Made by a program: the position numbers and the translations under genes. From Prevotellaceae bacterium UBA6974 (lineage in GTDB: Bacteria; Bacteroidota; Bacteroidia; Bacteroidales; Bacteroidaceae), in assembly GCA_002450165.1 (NCBI GenBank), contig DJYQ01000013.1, positions 1-18,556 of the forward strand: a DNA stretch of 18,556 nucleotides, read 5' to 3'. The notes under the pieces are model-generated. The model saw nothing but the letters and a program-made list of their open reading frames with translations, was not told the origin of the DNA and ran no database searches. Below, piece after piece: positions 7,131 to 14,467 of this stretch (position 1 is the stretch's first letter; each line of letters begins with the position of its first letter).

Positions 7131-8635
7131 CAGCTAACCTTGTTCAGCTTTCTGATAATCGAGAAGATGAACAGGGCGGCCAAGAGGCAGATGCCCATCA
7201 GGGTTGCCCAGACAATCCACAGCGGCATATCCCACATGTGACCAGGGATGCTGACAAGCTTGTTGCCAAGAGCTGTTGCCACGAACCATCCGCCCATCAT
7301 CATGCCCTTGTACTTCGGAGGAGCAACCTTCGTCACAAACGAAATGCCGATAGGCGAAAGCAGCAACTCGGCAAAAGTCAGGATAAGATAGGTACTGACA
7401 AGCAGGTTGGGGTTGAAGTCATAGACATGGTTGGGGTGGTCTGTTGCGGGCAGACCCAAGCTGCAAACCGTCATCAGCAGATAGGCACAGGCAGCCACCA
7501 GCATACCCAGACCTATCTTGACCGGAGCTTTGGGCTCCTTGCCCTTCTTGCCGAGCCAGCCGAAGAGAGCGATGCTCACGGGTGTCAAGGCTACAACGAA
7601 GCACGGATTGAACTGCTGGAAGATGGGAGCATCGACAGTCACAACCTCACTTGCCGTCTGTACATAGTTATAACCGAGGACAGCTGCCGGAGCAACTATG
7701 AGCAGTGCATTTATAACCTTTGCCTTTGCGCTGTTGCTGCTTATCAATCCGAAAATACCATATACAATCAGGATGCACCAGATCAGGTTCATCACGTTGA
7801 ACTCCATACCCGTAATGCCTGTAGCAGAGCGAGCCGTGAACTCGTCGGCAAACCACGTCAGCGTCAGGCCGTTCTGGTGGAATGCCATCCAGAAGAAAAT
7901 AACAACGGCAAAGACGAGGCACAGACATACGATGCGCTCACGAGTCTCGGCTGGAGACATCTCCTCGACCTTCTCATCTACAGAAGCCACCTTGTCCTTC
8001 TTAACCGTGAGCACCTGCTTGTATGTGCTTCTTCCCAAGTAGTAAACCAGAATAGAGAAGATGACGGAGACACAAGCTACGGCAAAGGCAAAGTGATAGC
8101 TATCGGCCTTGCTGTAGCCAAGCGAAACCTGTGCCCAGTCCATAATCCTGATGGCTGCCGTCGGTGCAAACAAGGCACCGATGTTTATGGCCATATAGAA
8201 CAGCGAGAAGCCCGAATCACGCTTGTCGGCATACTCGGGAGCGTTATACAGGTCTCCCACCATCACTTGCAGATTACCCTTGAACAGGCCCGTTCCCAGG
8301 CTGACAAGCAACAGGGCAGCGCCCATCGCCGCAATAGCGACCGTACCGCTACCCAGTGGAACAGACAGAAGCAGATAGCCGAAGAACATAATCAAGATGC
8401 CGATGACAACCATCTTGCTGTATCCCCAACGGTCTGCCGCCATGCCTCCGACAAGGGGCAGAAAATAGACCGCCGTTAGGAACCAAGTATAAATCTCGCT
8501 TGCCGTACCAGCGGCAAAACCGAAATTCTCACCGAGAAAAAGAGCAAATACAGCGAGCATAGTGTAGTAACCGAAACGCTCACCAGTGTTGGACAGTGCC
8601 AGTGTCCACAACCCTTTAGGCTGACCTTCAAACAT
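7130..8635 (-). CDS. POT/PTR-family proton-dependent oligopeptide transporter
   Basis: A 501-residue major-facilitator protein of the peptide transporter (POT) family. The N-terminal signature NTGERFGYYTM (residues about 16-26) is the Bacteroidota form of ExxERFxYY, with the first glutamate replaced by asparagine, as I recall for relatives in this phylum. ADRWGYSKMVVIG follows helix 2, and the PTR2 signature region includes FSLFYMAINIGALFAP (about 143-158). About 14 hydrophobic segments are present, including the two extra central helices usual in bacterial POTs. It imports di- and tripeptides with protons across the inner membrane. It is the first gene of an operon with nhaC (one-base overlap) and is divergent from the SulP gene. 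A long open frame on the opposite strand across this gene has no membrane or domain signature and is a shadow. Confidence 0.9.
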   Translation of the reverse strand: MFEGQPKGLWTLALSNTGERFGYYTMLAVFALFLGENFGFAAGTASEIYTWFLTAVYFLPLVGGMAADRWGYSKMVVIGILIMFFGYLLLSVPLGSGTVAIAAMGAALLLVSLGTGLFKGNLQVMVGDLYNAPEYADKRDSGFSLFYMAINIGALFAPTAAIRIMDWAQVSLGYSKADSYHFAFAVACVSVIFSILVYYLGRSTYKQVLTVKKDKVASVDEKVEEMSPAETRERIVCLCLVFAVVIFFWMAFHQNGLTLTWFADEFTARSATGITGMEFNVMNLIWCILIVYGIFGLISSNSAKAKVINALLIVAPAAVLGYNYVQTASEVVTVDAPIFQQFNPCFVVALTPVSIALFGWLGKKGKEPKAPVKIGLGMLVAACAYLLMTVCSLGLPATDHPNHVYDFNPNLLVSTYLILTFAELLLSPIGISFVTKVAPPKYKGMMMGGWFVATALGNKLVSIPGHMWDMPLWIVWATLMGICLLAALFIFSIIRKLNKVS

Positions 8636-8669
8636 AGTAAAAAAACGATTTAGATTAATAATTGCGAGA

Positions 8670-8677
8670 CAAAGTTA
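8670..8677 (-). promoter_or_regulatory. -7 element for the POT-nhaC operon
   Basis: TAACTTTG on the minus strand fits TAnnTTTG exactly, 35 bases before the POT start codon. No convincing TTTG -33 box is seen at the right spacing; the region there is the GAAAAn repeat. Confidence 0.5.
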
Positions 8678-8689
8678 ATTAAAATTAAC

Positions 8690-8713
8690 GAAAATGAAAA
8701 TGAAAACGAAAAG
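8690..8713. repeat. Short hexamer repeat between divergent promoters
   Basis: Four consecutive units GAAAAT, GAAAAT, GAAAAC, GAAAAG lie between the oppositely oriented -7 elements at 8670-8677 and 8720-8727. A-tracts in this phase could bend DNA or affect both promoters; the sequence shows only the repeat. Confidence 0.5.
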
Positions 8714-8719
8714 TTTTGA

Positions 8720-8727
8720 TAATTTTG
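8720..8727 (+). promoter_or_regulatory. -7 element for the SulP gene
   Basis: TAATTTTG fits TAnnTTTG exactly, 54 bases upstream of the SulP start. A -33 box is not clear. Confidence 0.45.
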
Positions 8728-8781
8728 CAAACGAATAAGAGAAACGGCAGACAAAACTAAAACATTAACAGACAAATATAT

Positions 8782-10527
8782 ATGAAATTTCTTGGCTTGA
8801 AACCGCGCATTCTGTACTGCATGAAGAATTACAACACGGATTCCTTCATGAAAGACCTGATGGCGGGTGTCATCGTGGGAATTGTAGCCCTGCCCCTGGC
8901 AATAGCCTTTGGCATAGCCAGTGGCGTAACACCGGAAAAAGGCATAATAACGGCCATCGTAGCCGGATTCATCATTTCGGCCCTGGGTGGCACCAAGGTA
9001 CAGATAGGCGGTCCCACCGGAGCGTTTATCGTAATCATATACGGAATAGTCAACAATCCCGCATACGGATTGCAAGGCCTGTTGGTAGCAACGATGATGG
9101 CAGGCGTCATACTGATTGGTCTGGGAGTCTTCAAACTGGGTGCCGTAATCAAGTTCATCCCCTACCCCATAATCATCGGTTTCACCGCCGGCATTGCAGT
9201 GACAATCTTCACCGCCCAAATGGGCGACGTACTGGGCCTGACGCAGCAAGTAGCCGATAAAAGCGGGCATCTGATTACCGTTCCGCTCAAGACCCCCGGC
9301 AATTTCGTCGGCAAATGGGTATGCTACGCACACAACATCAACACATTCAACCCGTGGAATTTCCTGGTCGCCATCGGTTCGCTGCTGGTCATCATTCTCA
9401 GTCCACGCGCAGTGCGCCGCATTCCCGTGCTGAACAAAATTCCCGGCTCGCTGTACGGAATCCTGCTGGGCACCGGAGCCGTAATTCTGGCCAAGAGCAT
9501 GTTTCCCGACATCGTTGTCGATACCATTGGCGACCGTTTCAACATCCAGTCCAAGCTGCCCGAAATGGTCGTACCCGCATTTACGTTCGAAACCGTCCAG
9601 AACCTGCTGCCCGTAGCATTTACGATTGCCATACTGGGCGCAATAGAATCATTGCTGAGTGCCGCTGTGGCAGATGGTGTAATCAGTGACCGCCACGACA
9701 GCAACATGGAACTGATTGCCCAGGGTGCCGCCAATCTGGTGACTCCGCTGTTCGGCGGCATTCCCGCCACGGGAGCCATAGCACGCACGATGACCAACAT
9801 CAACAATGGCGGTCGCACGCCCATCGCCGGCATCATCCATGCCGTGGTGCTGCTGCTCATACTCCTGGTCCTGATGCCCTATGCCAGCTATATCCCCATG
9901 GCAACCCTGGCCGGCGTGCTGGTCATCGTATCGTACAACATGAGCGGCTGGCGGACGTTCAAGGGTCTGCTGAAGAACCCCAAGAGCGACGTTACCGTCC
10001 TGCTCGTCACCTTCTTCCTGACAGTCATATTTGACCTGACCATTGCCATCGAGATTGGACTGATTATCGCCTGCGCACTGTTCATCAAGCGTGTAATGGA
10101 GACCACCGAAATCAGTGTCATCCGCAACGAAATAGACCCGTCCGACGAGGCCGACATGGATGTGCACGAGGAACATCTGATTATCCCCGACGGTTGTGCC
10201 GTATATGAAATCAACGGTCCGTACTTCTTCGGCATAGCCAACAAATTCGACGACCTGCAATCCGCCCTCAGCTCAGGTCACAAGCCCAAGGTGCAGATTA
10301 TCCGTATGCGCAAGGTGCCGTTCATCGATTCGACCGGCATTCACAACCTGGCCAACCTGATTGAGATGAACCACTCGCAGGGCATTCACATCATACTGTC
10401 GGGCGTTACGCCCAAGGTTCACTCGCAGCTGGAGAAGGCACACTTCTACGACAAAATGAACCAGGACCACATCTGTCCGCATATCGACGTCGCCCTGCAG
10501 AAGGCCCGCGAATTCCTGGCCGAATAA
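8782..10527 (+). CDS. SulP-family anion transporter with STAS domain
   Basis: A 581-residue protein. The SLC26/SulP transmembrane domain spans about residues 20-435, with the start motif LMAGVIVGIVALPLAIAFG and the substrate-site stretch VQIGGPTGAFIVI. A C-terminal STAS domain (about 465-578) contains FIDSTG (514-519), the site phosphorylated or bound in anti-sigma-antagonist relatives. SulP proteins move sulfate, bicarbonate or dicarboxylates, usually coupled to sodium or protons; the substrate cannot be decided here, and no carbonic anhydrase or sulfate-assimilation gene is adjacent. The ATG at 8782 gives the usual Bacteroidota N-terminus (MKFLGLKPRILYCMKNYN). It is divergent from the POT operon and 71 bases upstream of the acyltransferase, with no terminator seen between them. 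The gene is clearly GC-richer than the left part of the window. Confidence 0.92.
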   Translation: MKFLGLKPRILYCMKNYNTDSFMKDLMAGVIVGIVALPLAIAFGIASGVTPEKGIITAIVAGFIISALGGTKVQIGGPTGAFIVIIYGIVNNPAYGLQGLLVATMMAGVILIGLGVFKLGAVIKFIPYPIIIGFTAGIAVTIFTAQMGDVLGLTQQVADKSGHLITVPLKTPGNFVGKWVCYAHNINTFNPWNFLVAIGSLLVIILSPRAVRRIPVLNKIPGSLYGILLGTGAVILAKSMFPDIVVDTIGDRFNIQSKLPEMVVPAFTFETVQNLLPVAFTIAILGAIESLLSAAVADGVISDRHDSNMELIAQGAANLVTPLFGGIPATGAIARTMTNINNGGRTPIAGIIHAVVLLLILLVLMPYASYIPMATLAGVLVIVSYNMSGWRTFKGLLKNPKSDVTVLLVTFFLTVIFDLTIAIEIGLIIACALFIKRVMETTEISVIRNEIDPSDEADMDVHEEHLIIPDGCAVYEINGPYFFGIANKFDDLQSALSSGHKPKVQIIRMRKVPFIDSTGIHNLANLIEMNHSQGIHIILSGVTPKVHSQLEKAHFYDKMNQDHICPHIDVALQKAREFLAE

Positions 10528-10598
10528 AGGCTTTTGTATAATATATTAAGAAGGTATAAGGGGAAAAACCGACCGAAACCAAAACACACAGCACAGAC

Positions 10599-11561
10599 AT
10601 GATTAACCGCGCCCTGTCCCAGACCGAATGCCACGCACTACGCGGCATTGCCATTCTCATGATAATGCTGTACAACTTTGACCGTCACCTGATTCCGATT
10701 GACGGCAACGAGATGAAGTTCGGTGCCCAATATACCCAGCTGTTCTGCCTGCATTGGTACAACCCCCTGTACATCGTCAGCTTCACCGGCTGGACCGGAG
10801 TCTGCATATTCCTGTTCCTCAGCGGCTATGGACTGAGCCTGAAGTATTGCGACGGCAAGTGTCTGGGCGGACGCGAGCTGTGGTCCTTCTACCTGCACCA
10901 TCTGACCAAGATTGCATGGCTGTCGCTGCCACTGATGGCACTGTACAGCATACTCAACAGCTGTATGACCGGTCAGTGGGGCATCACCCTGCCCGGGCCG
11001 TACTGGTTCTTCCCGCTGATACTGGAATGCTATCTGGTCTTTCCCCTGTTAGCCAGACTCAGCACCAGGGCACTGACGCTGCTTATCGCCACCGGCGTGG
11101 CAATCAACACCTTATGCCTGTACTACCCACTGGGCGAGACGACCCTGTGGTACATCATGCGTCATCACATCTTCGCCTGGTACGCCACATTCGCCACAGG
11201 CATCGTAATTGCCCGCTGCGGCAAGTCCGACACCAAATGGTACCACCTGCTGCTGCCCGTCGCGCTGTGCGCAAGCTATGTCGTCAAACCCCTGACGCCG
11301 CTGACGGACGTGCTGACCGCCCTCACCTTCTGCACATTCGCCGGGCTGTTCCGTAACCGCATCCTGACGTGGGTCGGCAGGATATCCTCCAGCCTGTTCC
11401 TGCTCCACGCCTTCGTGCGGCTGTTCCTGTACCAGTGGATGGACTGTGAGGGGATGGTGTATATGACGACGGCTTTGTTCCTGGTGATTACTTTTGCCGT
11501 AGGCTGGCTCCACCACAGATATATGCCCGAGAATAAACCTTGCACGAAACAACATGTATGA
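10599..11561 (+). CDS. Acyltransferase-3 family membrane protein (O-acetyltransferase-like)
   Basis: A 320-residue polytopic protein with the acyltransferase-3 layout: LRGIAILMIMLYNFDRHL at the first helix, FTGWTGVCIFLFLSGYGLSL at the second, then about eight further helices. These enzymes usually transfer acetyl or succinyl groups onto surface polysaccharides, LPS or peptidoglycan from the inner membrane. The family's reactive histidine normally lies 10-11 residues after the arginine (R15); here those positions are Y25 and N26, with H30 the nearest histidine, so catalysis may be altered. It overlaps the next gene by 8 bases if that gene starts at its first ATG. The pair suggests modification of a lipid or glycan at the cell surface. 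Confidence 0.82.
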   Translation: MINRALSQTECHALRGIAILMIMLYNFDRHLIPIDGNEMKFGAQYTQLFCLHWYNPLYIVSFTGWTGVCIFLFLSGYGLSLKYCDGKCLGGRELWSFYLHHLTKIAWLSLPLMALYSILNSCMTGQWGITLPGPYWFFPLILECYLVFPLLARLSTRALTLLIATGVAINTLCLYYPLGETTLWYIMRHHIFAWYATFATGIVIARCGKSDTKWYHLLLPVALCASYVVKPLTPLTDVLTALTFCTFAGLFRNRILTWVGRISSSLFLLHAFVRLFLYQWMDCEGMVYMTTALFLVITFAVGWLHHRYMPENKPCTKQHV

Positions 11562-13155
11562 TACACTGACAAACGAAAATAACCTGAATCGCAAAATGAA
11601 AAACAACAAGACACTGAATACAACACTCTTCGTCCTGCTGATGCTGGTCTTCTGCATACCGGCATTCACCCGCGTGCTGCTGCATCAGGACGACATCCTG
11701 TTCCTGTTCGCATCCATTGCCTGCTGCATACCGCTGACCTATGCCCTGCTGCATATACGCAGCCGGATTGTCTTCTGCTTGCTGTTCTTCTGTCTGATGA
11801 TGCTGGCAGGTACCGAGATGTTCTTCTCCGTCGGTCTGAGGTCACTGGTCCAGACCGCGCATATCATAGGCATCATGACATCGACTGACAAGGAGTCGTC
11901 GCACTTCATGGACAACAACATGCTGAACATGGCCAGCACCCTGCCACAGCTGCTCTGCGGCATCGCAGCCATGGTCATCCGCTGCATCCAGCCCGGCAAC
12001 TGTCCCCGGACACGCACCCTGCGCATTGCAACATGGGCCGGACTGCTGTGTGCCGCCGGCTTAGGCATGTACATGCACGTTGCTCCATACAACATCATCA
12101 AGTGCTGCGGACTGGCCGCCTATCAGAGGGTGTGCCAACGCCTGCTCGTCCCGCAGGCCCAGGGAATGACCTTCGGCGCAACCCGTCCGGACATCCAGGG
12201 GCGTGAGTATTATATAATGTGCATCGGCGAAAGCCTGCGTGCCGCCAACCTGGGGATAAACGGTTACGGCAGGCAGACCACCCCGTTGCTGCAGTCGCTG
12301 GACAATATGGTGTCGTTTACGGACTACTACTCCAACGCCACGCTCACCATGTATTCGGTCCCCATGATGCTGTCGCGTGCCACGGTGGACGACTACGACA
12401 TCAACTACACCGAATATGGCATACTCAAGCCGTACAGGGAGTGTGGATTCAAGACAATTGTCATAAGCCCCGGCAAACTGCTGACGTACGAGAAGTACCT
12501 GACCCACGGTGCAGACACGGTCTATAACGTCCGTAACGATTCGGTCATCCCCGGCCTGATTGATTCGCTCACGCAGGTCTATCCCAAGGTGTTCTTCCTG
12601 GTCCAGCTGTACCAGTCGCATCTGTACTTCGACAACTTCACCCCGCAGTACGACGCCTATCGCCCCAACCTGGCTACCGACGGCGGACCTGGCATCCCTG
12701 CTACCGATGAGCTGATGGTCAACGCATACGACAATACCGTGCTGTACACCGACTACATCATGAGCAGCATGATACGTGCCATCGACAAGCCCGATGCACG
12801 TTCGGCATTCCTGTTCGCATCCGACCACGGCGAGGTACTGGAGCTGGACAAGCCGGGACGCGGATGTGCGCTGAATCCCGACAAGGACGAGTACCACGTT
12901 GCCATGATGTTCTGGTCCAGCGACCAGTGGACCCAAACCCACCAGGATGCTGCGCGCAGGTTGAAGGGTATCAGCCACCAGCCCATAAATGCCGACTACC
13001 TGTTCTACACTGCATGCGACATGGCCGACATCACTATTGACAAGAAATTTCAGAAACCCGAATGGAGCCTGCTGTCGCCACGGTTCAAGACCCACGAGCG
13101 CAAAATCATGCTGCCCGACGGACTCAGCGTGACCAGTCTGGATGCCAAGGAGTAG
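11554..13155 (+). CDS. Phosphoethanolamine transferase (EptA/MCR-like, sulfatase fold)
   Basis: The N-terminal five-helix membrane domain (about 23-178) is followed by a periplasmic alkaline-phosphatase/sulfatase-fold domain. IGESLRAANLGINGYGRQTTP (from residue 224) supplies the metal-ligand E225. NATLTMYSVPMML (261-273) aligns with the nucleophile loop of MCR-1/EptA and puts T265 at the nucleophile position. QLYQSHLYF (H356), SDHGEVL (D424, H425) and EYHVAMMFW (H448) complete the metal and substrate site. In MCR-1 the nucleophile loop is closed by a cysteine pair; here those places are N261 and M271. Enzymes of this family move phosphoethanolamine from phosphatidylethanolamine onto lipid A, core sugars or other glycans. 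A second ATG at 11596 (MKNNKTLNTTLFVLL) is the more natural N-terminus and would remove the overlap with the acyltransferase gene. The exact acceptor is unknown. Confidence 0.88.
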   Translation: MYDTLTNENNLNRKMKNNKTLNTTLFVLLMLVFCIPAFTRVLLHQDDILFLFASIACCIPLTYALLHIRSRIVFCLLFFCLMMLAGTEMFFSVGLRSLVQTAHIIGIMTSTDKESSHFMDNNMLNMASTLPQLLCGIAAMVIRCIQPGNCPRTRTLRIATWAGLLCAAGLGMYMHVAPYNIIKCCGLAAYQRVCQRLLVPQAQGMTFGATRPDIQGREYYIMCIGESLRAANLGINGYGRQTTPLLQSLDNMVSFTDYYSNATLTMYSVPMMLSRATVDDYDINYTEYGILKPYRECGFKTIVISPGKLLTYEKYLTHGADTVYNVRNDSVIPGLIDSLTQVYPKVFFLVQLYQSHLYFDNFTPQYDAYRPNLATDGGPGIPATDELMVNAYDNTVLYTDYIMSSMIRAIDKPDARSAFLFASDHGEVLELDKPGRGCALNPDKDEYHVAMMFWSSDQWTQTHQDAARRLKGISHQPINADYLFYTACDMADITIDKKFQKPEWSLLSPRFKTHERKIMLPDGLSVTSLDAKE

Positions 13156-13180
13156 GAAATCAGTGGGTGGAAATACAAAA

Positions 13181-13216
13181 CAGCCCCCTCTTCCCGACAA
13201 TGGGGAGGAGGGGGTT
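13181..13216. repeat. GC-rich palindromic repeat (REP-like), copy 1
   Basis: GCCCCCTCTTCCC, a short spacer, then GGGGAGGAGGGGG forms an imperfect hairpin. It lies 26 bases after the phosphoethanolamine transferase stop codon. Together with copy 2 it resembles the short GC-rich palindromes common between genes in Bacteroidales. Confidence 0.6.
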
Positions 13217-13226
13217 AAAATGTCAA

Positions 13227-13270
13227 AAGCTCCTCCCCCTCTGATGGGGGAGGCTGGGAAGGGGCCTTTA
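13227..13270. repeat. GC-rich palindromic repeat (REP-like), copy 2
   Basis: AAGCTCCTCCCCCTC, a short spacer, then GGGGGAGGCTGGGAAGGGGC followed by TTTA: an imperfect hairpin with nested arms. It overlaps the last bases of the HU-related gene and could act as a bidirectional terminator between the two convergent genes. Confidence 0.65.
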
Positions 13271-13822
13271 GCTTCCAAATTCATCACCACCCGAGCCCGG
13301 TGTGCCGCCGCCGTTGTCACCGGTATTGGTGCCGCCACCGTTTTGGTTTTGGTTCTCGTTCTCGCCAGTGTTCTCCGGTTCCGTAGATCCGTTACCCGTG
13401 TTACCGCCCTCGGGAGCCTCGTCCTCATCATCATCGCTGGACTTTGCCCACACAAGCTTGGCAGACTTCACAGCAGCCTCTACCTCTTCACCTGCACGGT
13501 AGTACAACTGCGGCTTGACATCGTCCAGCTTCATATCCTCGGCTTTCTCATACCAGCCGCTCGAACAGCTTGGATAAATCTTGCCGATTGGTCCCAGGTC
13601 CACGATGTAGCCCTGCTTCAGCATCTCGGTCACCGAGTCCATGCACAGCTCGAAGGCCATGCGCAGCTCTGCCTTGTGCATCGTCGTGTTGTGGCCCGCC
13701 TCCTTAACGATGTCCTCAAACTCAGCCGTGCCATTGGTTAATACTCGGGTTGCAAAGCCTGGTTCCTTCGTTACAGGCTTCTTCATGACAACCTTCTTGA
13801 TACGTAACTTTAACTGTGACAT
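13268..13822 (-). CDS. HU-related DNA-binding protein with acidic Gly/Asn-rich tail
   Basis: Residues 1-128 match the Bacteroidota HU-related domain: KVVMKKPVTKEPGFATRVLTNG at the start, the helical part FEDIVKEAGHNTTMHKAELRMAFELCMDSVTEML, then GYIVDLGPIGKIYPS, where HU has its DNA-contacting β-ribbon. Residues 129-184 are a low-complexity tail, first acidic (SSDDDEDEAPE), then rich in Gly, Asn, Thr and Glu, of a kind not needed for HU folding. HU-type proteins bend DNA and shape the nucleoid or act in gene regulation. It is convergent with the phosphoethanolamine transferase gene. It lies downstream of the 22-bp repeat array and the small HTH gene on the same strand. The weakly TA-rich sequence just upstream of the start does not give a clear -7 box. 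Confidence 0.87.
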   Translation of the reverse strand: MSQLKLRIKKVVMKKPVTKEPGFATRVLTNGTAEFEDIVKEAGHNTTMHKAELRMAFELCMDSVTEMLKQGYIVDLGPIGKIYPSCSSGWYEKAEDMKLDDVKPQLYYRAGEEVEAAVKSAKLVWAKSSDDDEDEAPEGGNTGNGSTEPENTGENENQNQNGGGTNTGDNGGGTPGSGGDEFGS

Positions 13823-13856
13823 AAATCAAGTTTTTTAGATTAAACAATAAAATTAT

Positions 13857-13988
13857 AACTCACTGCGGTCGATTACTGAACTGACCGTGGTCGATTGAAC
13901 AACTCACCGTGGTCGGTTACCGGATTGACCGTGGTCGATTACCAGATTGACCGTGGTCGGTTGAACAACTCACCGTGGTCGGTTAGTA
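13857..13988. repeat. Six tandem 22-bp repeats with internal dyad (iteron-like)
   Basis: Six exact-length 22-base units follow one another without gaps. Each has the core (G/C)ACCGTGGTCG(A/G)TT, except that the first unit has CACTGCGGTCGATT. Units starting with G contain the dyad GACC-GT-GGTC; units starting with C keep all but one base of it. The 8 bases outside the core alternate among a few variants (GAACAACT, ACCGGATT, ACCAGATT). The array ends 34 bases upstream of the HU-related start codon and 46 bases beyond the HTH gene stop. A 22-base period is about two helical turns, so all sites face the same side of the DNA. Because 22 is not a multiple of 3 it does not encode a repeated peptide. 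Confidence 0.92.
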
Positions 13989-14034
13989 TCTTCCGCATGC
14001 AAATAAACAAACAAGTTGACGTTCAGAAAAAGAC

Positions 14035-14304
14035 TCAGCTTTTTATTTTCCTTGGCCGGCCGCCCTTTTTCCCCTTCTCGCTGTTTATCCTTGACAGGTA
14101 GTCTGCGTCCTTTCTGGCCCACCGCCCCAAGTTCTGACGATAGACATAGTTCTTAATCTGCTTAACCGACAGCCCCAGCCTCTCCGCCAGTTCCGCCGTC
14201 CCCATCGTAGCGTAGTGCCGCATGATTGCCGGCCCGTCCACAGCCTCGCGAAACCTCCTCCCCCGCCGCCCGTTGTGTAATTTCGTGTCCGTCATAATGT
14301 TCAT
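14035..14304 (-). CDS. Small DNA-binding protein: HTH plus AT-hook-like tail
   Basis: An 89-residue, very basic protein. Residues about 36-62 (TAELAERLGLSVKQIKNYVYRQNLG) form a helix-turn-helix of the kind found in Bacteroidota and phage regulators, where an LG[L/I] turn is followed by a recognition helix ending near YR. The C-terminus KKGGRPRKIKS contains the GRP core of an AT-hook, and the N-terminus GRRGRRFRE is also strongly basic. The start could be the first ATG or the fourth codon (MTDTKLHN). It is upstream of the HU-related gene on the same strand, with only the iteron array between them and no terminator seen, so the two may be co-transcribed. It may regulate through the repeats. Function is not known. 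Confidence 0.72.
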   Translation of the reverse strand: MNIMTDTKLHNGRRGRRFREAVDGPAIMRHYATMGTAELAERLGLSVKQIKNYVYRQNLGRWARKDADYLSRINSEKGKKGGRPRKIKS

Positions 14305-14467
14305 AATGTTTGCATTCCAAAATACAGGAAAATAATAGTCCCACCGATTTTTTTACCGAAATTACTTGTTGTACATATCTGATATTTTGTATTTTTGTAT
14401 GGCATATTTCAGAATTTTGCATATCTTTGTTTGCACAAAAGACAGCATTTAAAGTAAATTTTTTGTT
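14305..14467. promoter_or_regulatory. Divergent intergenic region with plus-strand -7 element
   Basis: TATCTTTG at 14422-14429 (plus strand) fits TAnnTTTG exactly, 38 bases upstream of the orphan gene ATG, with a TTTTTG about 24 bases further up that may serve as -33. For the minus-strand HTH gene only a weaker match (TATTTTGG near 14325) is seen. The whole gap is strongly AT-rich and holds no other gene. Confidence 0.55.

Noticed and set aside
7088..8479. 463-codon open frame on the plus strand across the POT gene
   Set aside because: Antisense shadow of a strongly coding membrane protein; its translation is rich in His, Gln and Asp, with no domain or signal.
8650..9333. 227-codon minus-strand frame at the start of the SulP gene
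   Set aside because: Shadow of the SulP gene; composition is Tyr/Gly/Asp-rich and it covers the divergent promoter region.
12061..13455. 464-codon open frame on the minus strand across the phosphoethanolamine transferase gene
   Set aside because: Antisense shadow in GC-rich sequence; it spans the palindromic repeats and part of the HU gene, and has no family features.
13857..13988. Iteron array read as a CRISPR
   Set aside because: There are no unique spacers of 28 bases or more; the 22-bp units are contiguous and only the short linkers vary among a few forms. No cas gene is present.
13857..13988. Iterons read as a plasmid replication origin
   Set aside because: No replication initiator gene is nearby and the window contains an rRNA operon, so it is chromosomal. 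Not fully excluded for an integrated element.
13895..14101. 68-codon frame across the 22-bp repeats
   Set aside because: The repeat length is not a multiple of three and the frame shows no conserved peptide; it is a by-product of the repeats.
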